A stretch of 64,000 bases of DNA, taken from positions 10,131,501-10,195,500 of the forward strand of contig NC_079880.1 of assembly GCF_029227915.1 (NCBI RefSeq). Reading direction: 5' to 3'. Shown here one piece after another: positions 43,078-53,813 of this stretch. Position numbers and translations under genes: made by a program. Under the pieces are notes generated by a model that had not been told where the DNA came from, ran no database searches, and saw nothing but the letters and a program-made list of their open reading frames with translations. The DNA is from Hydractinia symbiolongicarpus (Eukaryota > Cnidaria > Hydrozoa > Anthoathecata > Hydractiniidae). Every line of letters begins with the position of its first letter. Positions within the stretch are counted from its first letter, which is position 1.

Positions 43078-46000
43078 TTAGGAGTGAGATATGCATATTA
43101 TACATGTGCAATTTAGAGATGGTGAAGGACAAACCGCATCTTCAATACCATCATCACAAAACTCGTCAAGTTCTTTCAACAAGTTAATATACTTTTCCAT
43201 AGTGATATTGAATTTTTTGACGGTTTCATTCGATAATGCCTTCAGGCGTTTCTCTTCCTCTTGTCTGGCTTTCATACGGGGATGTGTATTAATGTACAAG
43301 AGTCGTTCTTGAGTAATTGGTTCGACAAGTGCCCAATTTCTTTCTTTTTCGCATCTGGAGAATGCAGTGTAAGCTGTACCAAGGTTATTTTTTTCCATCT
43401 GAATTGATTGTTGTAACTTGATACGCATGTGGGTGGCAGTTTTACTATCTCCAATCGACATACCCTGACTTTTGGCAATTGTTATCGCATATCCTGGCAT
43501 CAATGGCAGGCCATTTCTGCTACAACAATTAGACTCACATCGTCCTTCAATAGCAGTAATTGGTATCCATGTTGGATGTTCTGGAATCCATAGTGGGCCT
43601 TTATAATTTGGGAAATTGACAACAACAGCTATTGGAAATTCAGGTGGTGACGTATTTGGTGAATAAAGGATTGCAATTACTTTTCCCATGGCACCATTAT
43701 TAAGACCGAGGCCTGTAAGACCTTTTTGGTTTTTGGTGAGTATTACAGTTGCACCAACTGCCATTAAAGATCTCAGAGGTATTTGACCCATTTGCTTATC
43801 GGTCAAAGAGTGATGTTTACCACGGCCTCTTGATGGAATAACAGCAACTGGTACACCAAGGCTGGCTAATTTATTGTGGTTTTCTTCATTAACTTCATTC
43901 CATGTTTCCATTAATGTCAGGACGCGACCATGAAGAAAGTTACATTTTTCAGTATGGGGCAAAGCATTTTCGTAACGACTATTTATATCCTGCCAATCTT
44001 GTTGAGTGATCGAACCATTACGTATTCTAAGAAGTCGTTGTAAAAGATCCAACTGATCTGGGCCTTGGCGCATGGTCTCTGTAAGAACGATAACATGTTG
44101 AAACGAGCGATAGATTGCATAACCAGCAAAGTTGATTGTGGAATCATCGTGTTTTGGTGGCTGATGTAGATCGAAAGCACGAATTGGTCCAAGTTGACCA
44201 AGGTCCCCAAAGAAATTGACAGTTGGTACACCTCCATAATAATTGTCAAAGTCTCCTGTTGCCTCACATAATCTTTGGCTGCACCAGGCCACAAGAAGCT
44301 TTGACTGCATGCTACGTTCATCAATATTAAGTTGAAATAATTTCAGTTCATTGTTTTCATGCATGCCTGTATATTTTCTGAGCTTTCTTAGAGATACATC
44401 ACCCAACGGATAGTCAGAAAGCTGGACAGAATTTAAATTCTTATCTTTTTTCAGTTTGTGTGGTGGTGGAGTCATTGAATGTATAGTCCGACCATTAGGT
44501 ATGAGGACTGATGCTGCACCAGTTGGGGCCAAGTTCATAACAGCAGAATTTCGCTTAAAAATACGGCGAACAATTCTAGTGAGTGCGGTAATGATGAATG
44601 TTTTCCCAACACCAGCTGTTCCTTGTATTAATAAACGTAATGGCTGGGTACCTGTTGGCAAAGTTCCTTTTGCTACTTGTAATAAATGCTGAAGATTTAT
44701 ACCAATGACTGTTCTTTGTAATTCATTAGCATTTAAGATGTTTATTTGGGGTAAGGTACAATCTTCATCATGCTGCAATTCATTTCTTTCAGCTTCTTCA
44801 GATATAGATTGTAACCATGTGTCAGCATTAATTGGCCATTGACTACCAAAACTTTGAATTGCATAATTATTCCAATCAAACATAGGCCCCCCATTGGGAA
44901 GAACCTGTTGTACATTTGGCTCATTCATATCAGCAACATGGTGCTTAGCAATATCTCTCATCATTGCTCTACCTATGTTAATTTCTGCAATGGCAGAATT
45001 TTGGGAACATTGGGAACTTGCATCTGTGTATTGTGATGATTGATCTGAAGACTGAGTATCGGTTTGAATATTGATTACACTAGTGTGACTTCGTGTTCTC
45101 TTGCTCTTTTTATCGAAAGATTGTTTAGCCTCTTTTAATGAATCAATTAATATTGATGGACATTCTTCAGTTTGAACAAGGGAAGCCAAAGCTGCAGCAA
45201 ATGACTCATGTTGTCCTTTCAATTCTTCAGTATTATGCCACGTTCCCACAGAAAATATAATGAGCATAGCTTTTGCATAGTCCTCAGTAACAGGCCAAAC
45301 AGGTTTTGTTGATATTCCAGTAAAAACTGGGATGTGATCTACTTTGCAGGTACAATTACATTTCTTGCTCCAGTTCCATAATGATATTTCTGGCTCTGTT
45401 TCTCTACGCTTATCGCTCAAGTATTTATCCAATGTGCTACTCTTTGTAACGGTTCCATCTTCACCAGACGTATCCAAGGCTCGGAAGCCACTGATACCAA
45501 TGTATCGAAAATTCCTGGTAGATCTAGTCAAACGGCCACCACTATTAATGAAATCTGCCGCAGCACCTGGTACGTCTACTAGACCAGCAATTTTTTGAAG
45601 CAGTCGTTGAGCCAAATTTTTAACAGTGCTTCCGTCAGCAGTGTTTTCAATGAGATGCCGATAAACATGTACCAAATCTTCGGTTGAAGCAGCCCCTTTG
45701 CAAGCATAACTGGCAATGTATTTTTGTAGAGCGAGAAGGTCCTGATCGATAATGGGTTGACTATCACAATTTGCTAGCCAACTAAGTAGGCGTGTTTTTA
45801 CATGCATCATCAAGCGAGGATGATCGCGTGGTCCCTCATATCTAGGATGTTCCCCTTCTGTTATGGCAGCATCAAAAGGATGAATCACTTTACCACTTGT
45901 TTTTTTGGTTTGTGGATCAAGATCGCCAAAATGAAAGCGACAGTACTTTTTTGGAGCGGTATCCTTTTCCTTATTATTCTTACGACGATAACGCAAACAA

Positions 46001-49000
46001 CTGGAATTACAATTATGGAGACCTATTCTATTAACAAGATAAGTATGTTGCTCTCCAATACCACCTTCATGGTTAGCGACATCTGCAAGTTCTTGCGCCA
46101 ATGGGTTATGGTCTGGAGGAGCTTGAGTCCCTTCCGGTCTTGCCCATTGATCTTTGTTAGGAACCCAATCTCTAATTCCAGAAGTATTTATAATTTCATT
46201 TCCACCGGCAGGATGCAGTGAAGTGAACATGGGTGAAAAAATGTCATCACCGTCTTCGTTTGTTGTTTGCAACCAACTTTGAAGTTCCTGCACTGCAGTT
46301 TTGGATGCTTGTGAGTCTGCAACGTTATCAGAGAACCCATCCATGATAGTTTTTACTTTTTGGGCATGTTTAGATGACGATATTATCGCATGTCCATGTA
46401 TCTCACCTCGACTTTTAGCAAATTCATATCGCAACCAATAGTCATCATATTGAAATACTTCCTTGCTGACTGTGGCAAAGTAATTTATAGTCCTTGCATC
46501 AAAATACTGCGTGACGATATGAAGATTTTGTAAAATCATTTCCCGTTTGAATTTATTGTCGCTCTCCATTTGCTGCCGTACATCATCTTCGTTTAAATTG
46601 TTTATTAGCGCATGATACTTAATAAGTAGTTCATGCAATGGTTTCCAATGAAATTCTGCACAACTGTTGGTATCAAAATATGCTGGTAAATCGCCAAATT
46701 CATTTCGTCTAAAAAACAACATGGCATCCAATTTTTTTTTTTGGTCTCTCCAGTACGGATCGGTATTTACCAGGTTTTTTCCAATACTAATAATTTTTCG
46801 GGGAACTGAATCATCATCACTTTGTAAATTATCTCTCAGTTCAGCGATTGTGAGGTGAGCATCATTTAATTGTTGCGAAACCAGAAAGCTACCCTGCTGC
46901 AATGCTTGCATTCGCAAACGCATGTTCAATAAGAAAAATTTTAAGTACGGATGACGTGCTACACGATTATCAGAACAATAATATATATGTTCGATGTATT
47001 CTTCAAAGTTAATTTTATTCAACCTTGGAACAGTTAAGTCACAATTTCCATTAATAAAAACAGTTGGGTATGCCATAGTAAAAAAACCAGGAGTTTTTAA
47101 TTCCCGAATAGGCTGTTCTCTTGTATATTCCAAATTTGCATTTGCAACATTGCCATGTTGAAGAGCTTGATTAACAGCATCTTCGGAACCCAAGAGCTTT
47201 TCAAGTAGTGTTCGTAACTCTTTGTCAGCATCTTTAGGTTCAACAGGGCACACTAAACCAGAACGGGTTATACTCTCATCATCTTCAGGTAGGTTTTGTT
47301 GAAATTGATTTTCAGCAGGACCCTTATCTCCTTCAGGTATGATATTTGGTAATTCCACAACTGGCAAATCAGGTAGTTCAGAACGTATCTCTGGTAAATT
47401 TTGAATGCGGTCATATTTTATTGAGACATCCTTATAGTATTCATTTGGCAGGAACTGGAAGTAGCGTCCTTTTAGAGGTTTGTCAATGTGATCAGAGCCA
47501 TTGTACTGATGTTTATTTTTAGTATCTTGACATTCAACACCCCCTTCTGGGTATCCAAAACACAGCCCTCGTAATGCATTTTCAACTTTAACCCTTTGCA
47601 CGGTATACTGTTGAACCGAATTTTGACTTCCCTTCTTTCTAATAACCACTATTCCAACATCCGATGGTAACGATGGCAATTCTTTAGCAATTTGCATTCT
47701 TTGAGGGAAACTGATACAATGTCCTTTTGATGCAAGCATGCCATATCTTAGGAGGTGTATATTCATGATAACAGTGATACGACGAATCAACGCTACTTCC
47801 AGTATGGTCAAATTTTGGAGATATGGCGGCACTTGTAAAAAATGCATATCATTATGGCGGATGTTATCGTGTAGTGGGCCCAAATCGTCATCATCGGCTG
47901 AGAGTATACCTGAAAATCTAGCAGGTGTCTTGACACTCTTTTTGAAACGACTAAGACTCTCCCTATGACACCTGTCACACCGTCCATCGCTGAAAATTTT
48001 CCAAGGCTTAACGGTAATTGGTTTTGTTTTATTTGCTGCAGTAGGAGTGATAGGAAGGGTAGCATGAAATACTGGTCGGGTTTCACAACAAGTTTTACAG
48101 GTTGCCAAGCTATGTAACTTTTCACCTTTCTCAAACTGTTCTACAGCAGCCACAACATCAGGATTTTGATGAATGGTGGAAGTTTCATTTCTGTAAATAT
48201 CACCTTGGTCACTGGTTTGGTCGTTTGTGACAATTGTTGGCTCGGACTCTGTAGTTGGTACTGACTGTGTGGTTGGTAAATTTGTTTGTATTGGCTGCGT
48301 GATTGGTAAATTTGTTGATAAAATATTTTCCTGATTGTGTGTAGTAACTGGCAATGTACCTGGCAACAACAGATTTGTACATTTAGAGGTAGATAGTTTT
48401 TTCAAAGCAGATTTTTTCTGCTCACCTGCAGCTGATTTGGAAAGTGCCTTTTTGCATCTATAATTTATTCGCAGGTGTCTTTTTTTTGTTTCGATACTTG
48501 TTTCATTAACTTTAGGTTTTTCATATTCAATATTCAACTGAAGACACTTTTGCTGCAAAGTAGGTTCTTTTTTTGATAATATATCTTTTTTGATTCCTTT
48601 TGGTATTTTAGCAGCAGACACATAAGATGTCATTAGTTTTTCTACTAGAAGATCTTGCTTTTCCTTCAAAGTAGTAGCCTCCTTTTCAACAGGTTTATGT
48701 TTGGTTATATTTTTAAGTTGGACTGAAGTTATTGATGGCAAACAAGGAATCTTTTTGGGTGGACTGAGTGGTGTGGATGATGTAACAGAAGGAATGCTCA
48801 CATTGTCATCAAAGATCAGCGATTGGTAGTGATTTTGATTAACCCTGCCAAGCAAAATAAAAGCACCTGAAGTTGTACCATCTGTCAATAGATGTGCCAC
48901 TTGTTGTTCACCAGCAATATCATGTGTTTCATCATGAGTAGGACTAATAAGGGTATATGGGTGCATTGCAGTACTGGTATCAGATGTTATCAAAATGTTG

Positions 49001-49722
49001 ACACCCAGCATTATTGCAGCAGCCCGTATGAAAATCTCTACAACATCAACAGTAGGTCTTGACTGAGTTTGTAAGTCACATTCCCACTCTTCAGGGCTTA
49101 TGGATAAAAAGTCTCTGTTATTTTGAAAAATTTCTAAATTACTATTTTCACGAACAAATTGAACTACAGCTGCTCGTAGTTGGAGGTGATTCTGGAAACG
49201 TAGTCTAGGGGGCACAATTTGTCTTATCTCAGGGCGATCAAGTTGCTGTGCTACTGCTCTGTAAAAGCAGTTGCCATCCCCTATTGTCACTTCTCGATAC
49301 GTTATATTTGACAAACCAATACTTCTAGCATAAGCGACTATTTGATTGGCAGAGTTTGATTTGTTTAAAAGATGGGTGGCAAAGGATTCCTGTAGTGCTA
49401 CTTGGAAGTCGATATCATTATTATTATTAAAGGGGCCAGGATTGCTTTCAATATCGCCAGATAACATTAACAGTAATTTCAAAGATGCAAGACTGATATT
49501 ACAGCTTAGACAACACATGAAAATTACTGAAATAAAAAGTTTTAAAAAATGGAAGTTGTTGTTATTATCTATCTGATCAAAAAACATTCCAGAATTGCTG
49601 TGAAAATTTATTGTTTCATTCCTAATATTATTGGAGTGACTGGCAGCTACATTATAAAACGACCCAATAGTAGCACGATATGCCTGGACCGATATCATGA
49701 TGAATTTGGTCTTCAAAGTCAA
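43078..49722 (-). CDS. Autonomous Helitron Rep/helicase with OTU protease domain and N-terminal 2A-like motif
   Basis: A single intronless frame of 2214 codons, undamaged. Order: hydrophobic segment (about residues 58-88); 2A-like motif DIESNPGP at 90-97; OTU cysteine protease with DGNCFYRA (Asp149, Cys152) and NHYQSL (His298); long polar, Gln/Thr/Lys-rich linker; Cys-rich zinc-like segment (CKTCCETRP.. CDRCHRE); DUF6570-like region (VPPYLQNLTILEVALIRRI); Helitron-like N region; Rep nicking domain with HUH at 1109-1111 (EIHGHAII) and the two tyrosines Y1335 and Y1339 (KYIASYACKG); PIF1/RecD-type helicase with Walker A GTAGVGKT at 1701-1708, NIDERSM, FFGDLGQLGP, TETMRQ, and GYAITIAKSQGM..AYTAFSR. 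These are the activities for rolling-circle transposition. No C-terminal endonuclease was seen. An intact frame implies recent activity. Element ends were not located. Confidence 0.93.
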   Translation of the reverse strand: MTLKTKFIMISVQAYRATIGSFYNVAASHSNNIRNETINFHSNSGMFFDQIDNNNNFHFLKLFISVIFMCCLSCNISLASLKLLLMLSGDIESNPGPFNNNNDIDFQVALQESFATHLLNKSNSANQIVAYARSIGLSNITYREVTIGDGNCFYRAVAQQLDRPEIRQIVPPRLRFQNHLQLRAAVVQFVRENSNLEIFQNNRDFLSISPEEWECDLQTQSRPTVDVVEIFIRAAAIMLGVNILITSDTSTAMHPYTLISPTHDETHDIAGEQQVAHLLTDGTTSGAFILLGRVNQNHYQSLIFDDNVSIPSVTSSTPLSPPKKIPCLPSITSVQLKNITKHKPVEKEATTLKEKQDLLVEKLMTSYVSAAKIPKGIKKDILSKKEPTLQQKCLQLNIEYEKPKVNETSIETKKRHLRINYRCKKALSKSAAGEQKKSALKKLSTSKCTNLLLPGTLPVTTHNQENILSTNLPITQPIQTNLPTTQSVPTTESEPTIVTNDQTSDQGDIYRNETSTIHQNPDVVAAVEQFEKGEKLHSLATCKTCCETRPVFHATLPITPTAANKTKPITVKPWKIFSDGRCDRCHRESLSRFKKSVKTPARFSGILSADDDDLGPLHDNIRHNDMHFLQVPPYLQNLTILEVALIRRITVIMNIHLLRYGMLASKGHCISFPQRMQIAKELPSLPSDVGIVVIRKKGSQNSVQQYTVQRVKVENALRGLCFGYPEGGVECQDTKNKHQYNGSDHIDKPLKGRYFQFLPNEYYKDVSIKYDRIQNLPEIRSELPDLPVVELPNIIPEGDKGPAENQFQQNLPEDDESITRSGLVCPVEPKDADKELRTLLEKLLGSEDAVNQALQHGNVANANLEYTREQPIRELKTPGFFTMAYPTVFINGNCDLTVPRLNKINFEEYIEHIYYCSDNRVARHPYLKFFLLNMRLRMQALQQGSFLVSQQLNDAHLTIAELRDNLQSDDDSVPRKIISIGKNLVNTDPYWRDQKKKLDAMLFFRRNEFGDLPAYFDTNSCAEFHWKPLHELLIKYHALINNLNEDDVRQQMESDNKFKREMILQNLHIVTQYFDARTINYFATVSKEVFQYDDYWLRYEFAKSRGEIHGHAIISSSKHAQKVKTIMDGFSDNVADSQASKTAVQELQSWLQTTNEDGDDIFSPMFTSLHPAGGNEIINTSGIRDWVPNKDQWARPEGTQAPPDHNPLAQELADVANHEGGIGEQHTYLVNRIGLHNCNSSCLRYRRKNNKEKDTAPKKYCRFHFGDLDPQTKKTSGKVIHPFDAAITEGEHPRYEGPRDHPRLMMHVKTRLLSWLANCDSQPIIDQDLLALQKYIASYACKGAASTEDLVHVYRHLIENTADGSTVKNLAQRLLQKIAGLVDVPGAAADFINSGGRLTRSTRNFRYIGISGFRALDTSGEDGTVTKSSTLDKYLSDKRRETEPEISLWNWSKKCNCTCKVDHIPVFTGISTKPVWPVTEDYAKAMLIIFSVGTWHNTEELKGQHESFAAALASLVQTEECPSILIDSLKEAKQSFDKKSKRTRSHTSVINIQTDTQSSDQSSQYTDASSQCSQNSAIAEINIGRAMMRDIAKHHVADMNEPNVQQVLPNGGPMFDWNNYAIQSFGSQWPINADTWLQSISEEAERNELQHDEDCTLPQINILNANELQRTVIGINLQHLLQVAKGTLPTGTQPLRLLIQGTAGVGKTFIITALTRIVRRIFKRNSAVMNLAPTGAASVLIPNGRTIHSMTPPPHKLKKDKNLNSVQLSDYPLGDVSLRKLRKYTGMHENNELKLFQLNIDERSMQSKLLVAWCSQRLCEATGDFDNYYGGVPTVNFFGDLGQLGPIRAFDLHQPPKHDDSTINFAGYAIYRSFQHVIVLTETMRQGPDQLDLLQRLLRIRNGSITQQDWQDINSRYENALPHTEKCNFLHGRVLTLMETWNEVNEENHNKLASLGVPVAVIPSRGRGKHHSLTDKQMGQIPLRSLMAVGATVILTKNQKGLTGLGLNNGAMGKVIAILYSPNTSPPEFPIAVVVNFPNYKGPLWIPEHPTWIPITAIEGRCESNCCSRNGLPLMPGYAITIAKSQGMSIGDSKTATHMRIKLQQSIQMEKNNLGTAYTAFSRCEKERNWALVEPITQERLLYINTHPRMKARQEEEKRLKALSNETVKKFNITMEKYINLLKELDEFCDDGIEDAVCPSPSLNCTCIICISHS
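49432..49455 (-). other. 2A-like ribosome-skipping motif
   Basis: Codons 90-97 of the Helitron frame read DIESNPGP, fitting the D(V/I)ExNPGP consensus exactly; skipping would fall between Gly96 and Pro97. Preceded by an apolar, Leu-rich stretch (SLASLKLLLMLSG) as in known 2A sequences. If active it releases a 96-residue hydrophobic leader from the OTU-Rep-helicase protein. Confidence 0.8.
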
Positions 49723-50499
49723 CCTGCGATTGCTTCAGTGCTACGAAGCAGAAAGTAAATACAGGACACAGCAGGGGAGTAAAAATCAGATAAATAGTAA
49801 AGTAAATCTACTTAAGATAGCACTTAAATCAGATATAACGGTAGGTAAATCTACTAAAAGATGTACCTAGCTGTAGTTTGTTTGCTAGTAAAAAGACACA
49901 GATAAAATTATTAAATAATACTTATCCAATAATCCAAAAAGTATCAATAAAGTTTGAGCAAACAAACGCAACACGCTCCAGTAAATTTCCAGAGGGTTTG
50001 ATAATAAGTAGCGCCAAAAAGTATATTTCGACGGCGTAAACCACGTGATCCATATTGTCCAATCACAGTTAAAATTTTTCGTTTTTTATAAAAGTTCACG
50101 TGATCTATTTTGTCCAATCAAAGCAAAAAATGTTTGTTTTTGAAAAACTTAGTTCCCAGCGCTTTTTGTATTAGCAAATGCACTGTTTATTCCGGACGCA
50201 ATATTTCACGTGCCAATGACATTACGTATTGTTTATAATCTAATGAATCAAAAACTACTAAAATGTAAATAAACAGTATCCCGCGTCTGTTTTCTTACCA
50301 ATAGGTTAAAGAAGTGTTGTATATTATATACTAAGTTTTTTCCATGGGTCCTGTTAGATTTCTAAGACAGAGAAAAACACAATGAACTAAGAAATATAAA
50401 AGGAATACAGATATAGTTCATAGTTTTGTTCTCAACTTTATAATATCCTTAATACTGCAATGTATAGCTATATGTGCAACATAATTAATGTTTTTCCTA

Positions 50500-50567
50500 G
50501 CCCTGTCCAGGATTCGAACTTGGATCTCTCATTTATAAGAGTGTCATAGCCATTAGACCAACAGGGC
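50500..50567 (-). repeat. tRNA-like element, copy 2
   Basis: GCCCTGTTGGTCTAATGGCT.. on the - strand; acceptor ends GCCCTGT/ACAGGGC pair perfectly and the B box AGTTCGAATCC is kept, but the anticodon arm has an 8-base gap as in copy 1. The bases around it (TTTTTCCTA on one side, AT on the other) also match copy 1. Confidence 0.45.
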
Positions 50568-52079
50568 ATGAATGCATATATACTTTTATAGTTGCACATT
50601 ATAGCCACACATGTACAAAAAGTCTCATATATAAGAACATCATTTAGTTTTCTTTATACAAGTGTCTCAGAACTGCAATATTAACCACAACAGCAAAAAA
50701 CAAATCAAAATATAAAAATATATAACCAAAATGAGTCAAAACTTTGTACTCTCTTTACACCATATGTTACTTATGTTAACTTTTGAAGTTGTAGCTTCAC
50801 GCCTGTCGTGGACGACCGACGTCAGTCACTTTTTCCTCTTCTTCTACTTCATCTCTAGAGAGAGGAGGATGAGGGTTAGATCGAACTACAGTGACTATAC
50901 TGTTTTCTGAGGCTTTATATATGGAGAATTTTTACTCACAAATTTTTATATGTCATGGGGCTTCTTTATTAGCAAAAACACAGTCTATTCTGGACACAAT
51001 ATTCTATATGAGTCAGTGACACATTTTATTTAGAAAAAAACAAATCAGAAGATGCTACAAAACGTTACGAAGGATTTTTCTTATGCGAATTGGATGGCAA
51101 ATTTGCAGGCGAAATGTATCTGAGCATGCACATTTTTATTTGTGTTATTTTGCTTCGAAAAGTTTGCTTAACTGAAAAGTAGAAACAAGGTTCTTTTTTC
51201 AAATATACATCCTAACAAAGTTTTATCCTAACATAGAAAAAATAACAAAAGAAGTCTTAATTCAAAAAAAAAAAGATGTATATATATACTCAATAAAATG
51301 CATAACTATAAATTCAAATAAAAGCTCAATGTTGTTCAATGTTTATATATATATATTTGAAGATTTTTTATGTTTCTATGTTATTTTTTCTGTTATTATA
51401 TAGATGTTTGAAGATTTTCAGGACATGTTAATGAATGCACAAGAACCACTCCTTAGAAATTAAAAAAAATTGTTACTAGAAAATATGGATGTTGGTGTTA
51501 ATCCTGATATATATATATATAGAAATAATTTCAGTTTCTATAACATGACTCGCACTAGTGTATAAAATTAATTTGAAGACACATGATCCGGTTGCTGTAT
51601 TAGCGAAAGAGTAGTCTGTTTGGAACGCCAAATAGTCTATGGGTCTACATTTTGTTTAGAATCCGACGACTACAAATTTACATGTTAAACAAAAATTGCA
51701 TCCAGCACCGTGATGCCCCAGCGGTAGCTAAATATTTACTCCTCTGGGTGTTTGGTGATTTCTAGCTAGCTCCACAATCATATGACTCTCCTCCCCCTGC
51801 CCTCTCCTCAACACTTCTCTGTCATCCAATCTTGAAAAAAATTACCTTTGGTGTCGGTAACATGTGACCATATCAATGTCTATATAAACATTGACAGGAA
51901 GTATTATATGTGGAAAAATTAGCGATGTTCTTTTGTTGATTTTGCTAAGTTTTTTTAGTCATTCTTTATATACATTTAAAAAATTAGTCAAGAGCCAACA
52001 CATTTTGTGGAGCTGGATAAAACTACAAAGTAGTTATGTGATGGACATCACTCACTGTGTGCAGTAGCAGCTAGCTAGC

Positions 52080-52117
52080 TCAAAAATCCGTCCTAAAGTC
52101 TTAGGACGGATTTTTGA
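52080..52117. repeat. Perfect 17-bp hairpin
   Basis: TCAAAAATCCGTCCTAA and TTAGGACGGATTTTTGA around loop AGTC. No neighbouring gene explains it; it could be a small palindromic element. Confidence 0.7.
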
Positions 52118-52267
52118 GAATTCTCTTATGATCTTCTAATCATCTAGCATAAGAGAAAACTTAATAAGCATTTTTATGCTAGTTAAATTGGTAGTTTTAT
52201 GCTAGCTTAGCTGCTACTGTTGTGCTAGATAGCTTTAGGTGTATGTAAGGGGTTTTCACAACCAACA

Positions 52268-52879
52268 ATTTTGAATTCATCTACGGAGCTGCTTGTTTAG
52301 CTAGATAATCATCTAATAAAAATGGGAGCTATATGTTAGCTAGCTGCCCAATTTTCTCCAACTATATCACAGATCAATTTCAGAAAGAAAATGCATGATA
52401 TAGCTAGCTAGCTGATAAAGACAAAAGAGTTCAAAGAAAAAGGATAACAACATTTTTGTTGCTCAAAATGGGAGGTTTAAATATACACTGCTCGCAAAGA
52501 ACCACCTTGCTAGCAACAAAACAGGCACTTAAAATTTATGCAGGCCGACAAAAAAAATACATAAGTTACATGAACATAGGTTGTGTTGTCACTGCCAACT
52601 TTAAAAGAAATCAAAATCTGTTCCATCATCACAGCCATTTTGTTTGCCTTGTTTATTAATAGGTAACTGGTAGTTTCGTTCTTGTAATGCGTGCGGCTTA
52701 TTGAGAAATATGTACACGGTCGCTATGCTCCGATGCAAAACCGGAAAACCCTCCAGCGGCTCCGGGTTCTTCCAGAGCATGCGCAGCAGCCCATAACTGT
52801 TATATAAATAAACACTTTTAATTACAAGAAATTCGAGGCTAAGGTTTAATTCTTATTACAGTGGAATCTCTCTTAAAAA
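52268..52879 (+). repeat. 612-bp exact duplicate, copy 2
   Basis: Same as 37063-37674. Here the sequence continues without break through the whole Tigger-like element, so this copy is the more complete one. Confidence 0.9.
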
Positions 52880-53811
52880 AAACGAGATGGGTCTAAAGCG
52901 GACACCTCTATATAACGGATTCTATTCCTTGGAACGGACTGATTTCAGGCTCAAGCGCTCACAAGAAAATCTCTATAAGACGGACAATTATAAGGCGGAC
53001 ACTTTATAAAACGGACACTTTTTTCGCATCAAATGGCATTTCCCCTTGAAAAAGCTCTGTGTAAAGCGGGCACATGAAAAAAAAACACTTGTTAAATTTC
53101 GATTCTCACCTTTATTTCGTACATTTTTTAACTTTTTTATTTATAATCTCAATCTTTTTAATTTTTTTTTCCAATCAACGCCTTTATCGACACCAACAAG
53201 CTTGTATAGAACTGGAATTTCCAGACCATAACCAGTCCCCCTGTTTATACGCTTTCCTGTGACTCGACATGTTATTTTTCAATTGGGAATTTTGGTAAAT
53301 CGGTGGAAGATTTTGTTGAGATTTTTAGGGAAATGTCCAACTGTACGTCCTTCAAAAGTAATCGCCATTGCAAATTCGTCGTGCACGTTGTCTTCTTTGT
53401 AAATCAATGAAAAGTTTTCATCTCTAATATACAATATAGGAAAGTCAAGACATGCTGTCATCAGTTACGAAAAAAGTGGAGGATCTCCAAATATCGAAAA
53501 GAAAGCAAACCTCAATCCGAGATTTCGTCGGATAGATTATAAAATACAATGTAATTGTTAGTTGATATTTGTTTTTGTTTGTATAACAGTAGAGCGTATG
53601 AATAATACAAGTTCACATTAATCAAACTGTATGTTTCATTTTCTTGATTTGAGAGGAATAAAACAAAGCAAAAGCGTATATAAACAAAAAAAGTCATGTT
53701 TTCGACAAAAATTTGCTCTGAAAGTGAATTTTGTATCTCTATAAAGAGGACACCGCTATGAGACAAACACTTCTTTGCACCAATGGTGTCTGCTTTAAAG
53801 AAATTCCACTG
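52859..53811. mobile_element. Tigger/pogo-like element, 953 bp, non-autonomous
   Basis: Starts CAGTGGAATCTCTCTT and ends GAAATTCCACTG, imperfect inverted repeats flanked by TA on both sides, the Tc1/mariner-Tigger rule. Inside the left end, ACGGAC/GCGGACAC units repeat as in Tigger termini. It has no transposase but carries a HIRAN-like fragment at 53279-53461. Confidence 0.75.
53279..53461 (-). pseudogene. HIRAN-like domain fragment inside the Tigger-like element
   Basis: A 60-codon frame contains YKEDNVHDEFAMAITFEG and RTVGHFPKNLNKIFHRF. The pattern D..DEFAMAI....VGHFP..L resembles the HIRAN-type fold found in helicases and in many free cnidarian proteins. It looks like a captured exon; the start and the rest of a gene are not visible. 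Confidence 0.4.
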
Positions 53812-53813
53812 TA

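Larger units (their letters stand above)
49723..52267. other. Helitron 5' flank and repeat-rich intergenic DNA
   Basis: No gene supported. Contains a CACGTGATC..TTGTCCAATCA pair of imperfect repeats (50040-50130), the tRNA-like element at 50500, the inverted repeat relative of 30.5 kb (51065-51195), TA-dinucleotide runs, and a perfect hairpin at 52080-52117. The Helitron 5' terminus should lie near its left side. Confidence 0.45.

Noticed and set aside
49432-49455. 2A motif as sign of an integrated RNA virus
   Set aside because: It is in frame with OTU, Rep and helicase domains of a Helitron, with no viral genes nearby.
43091-49758. Many + and - strand frames within the Helitron
   Set aside because: Shadows of the 2214-codon frame; none has its own motif.
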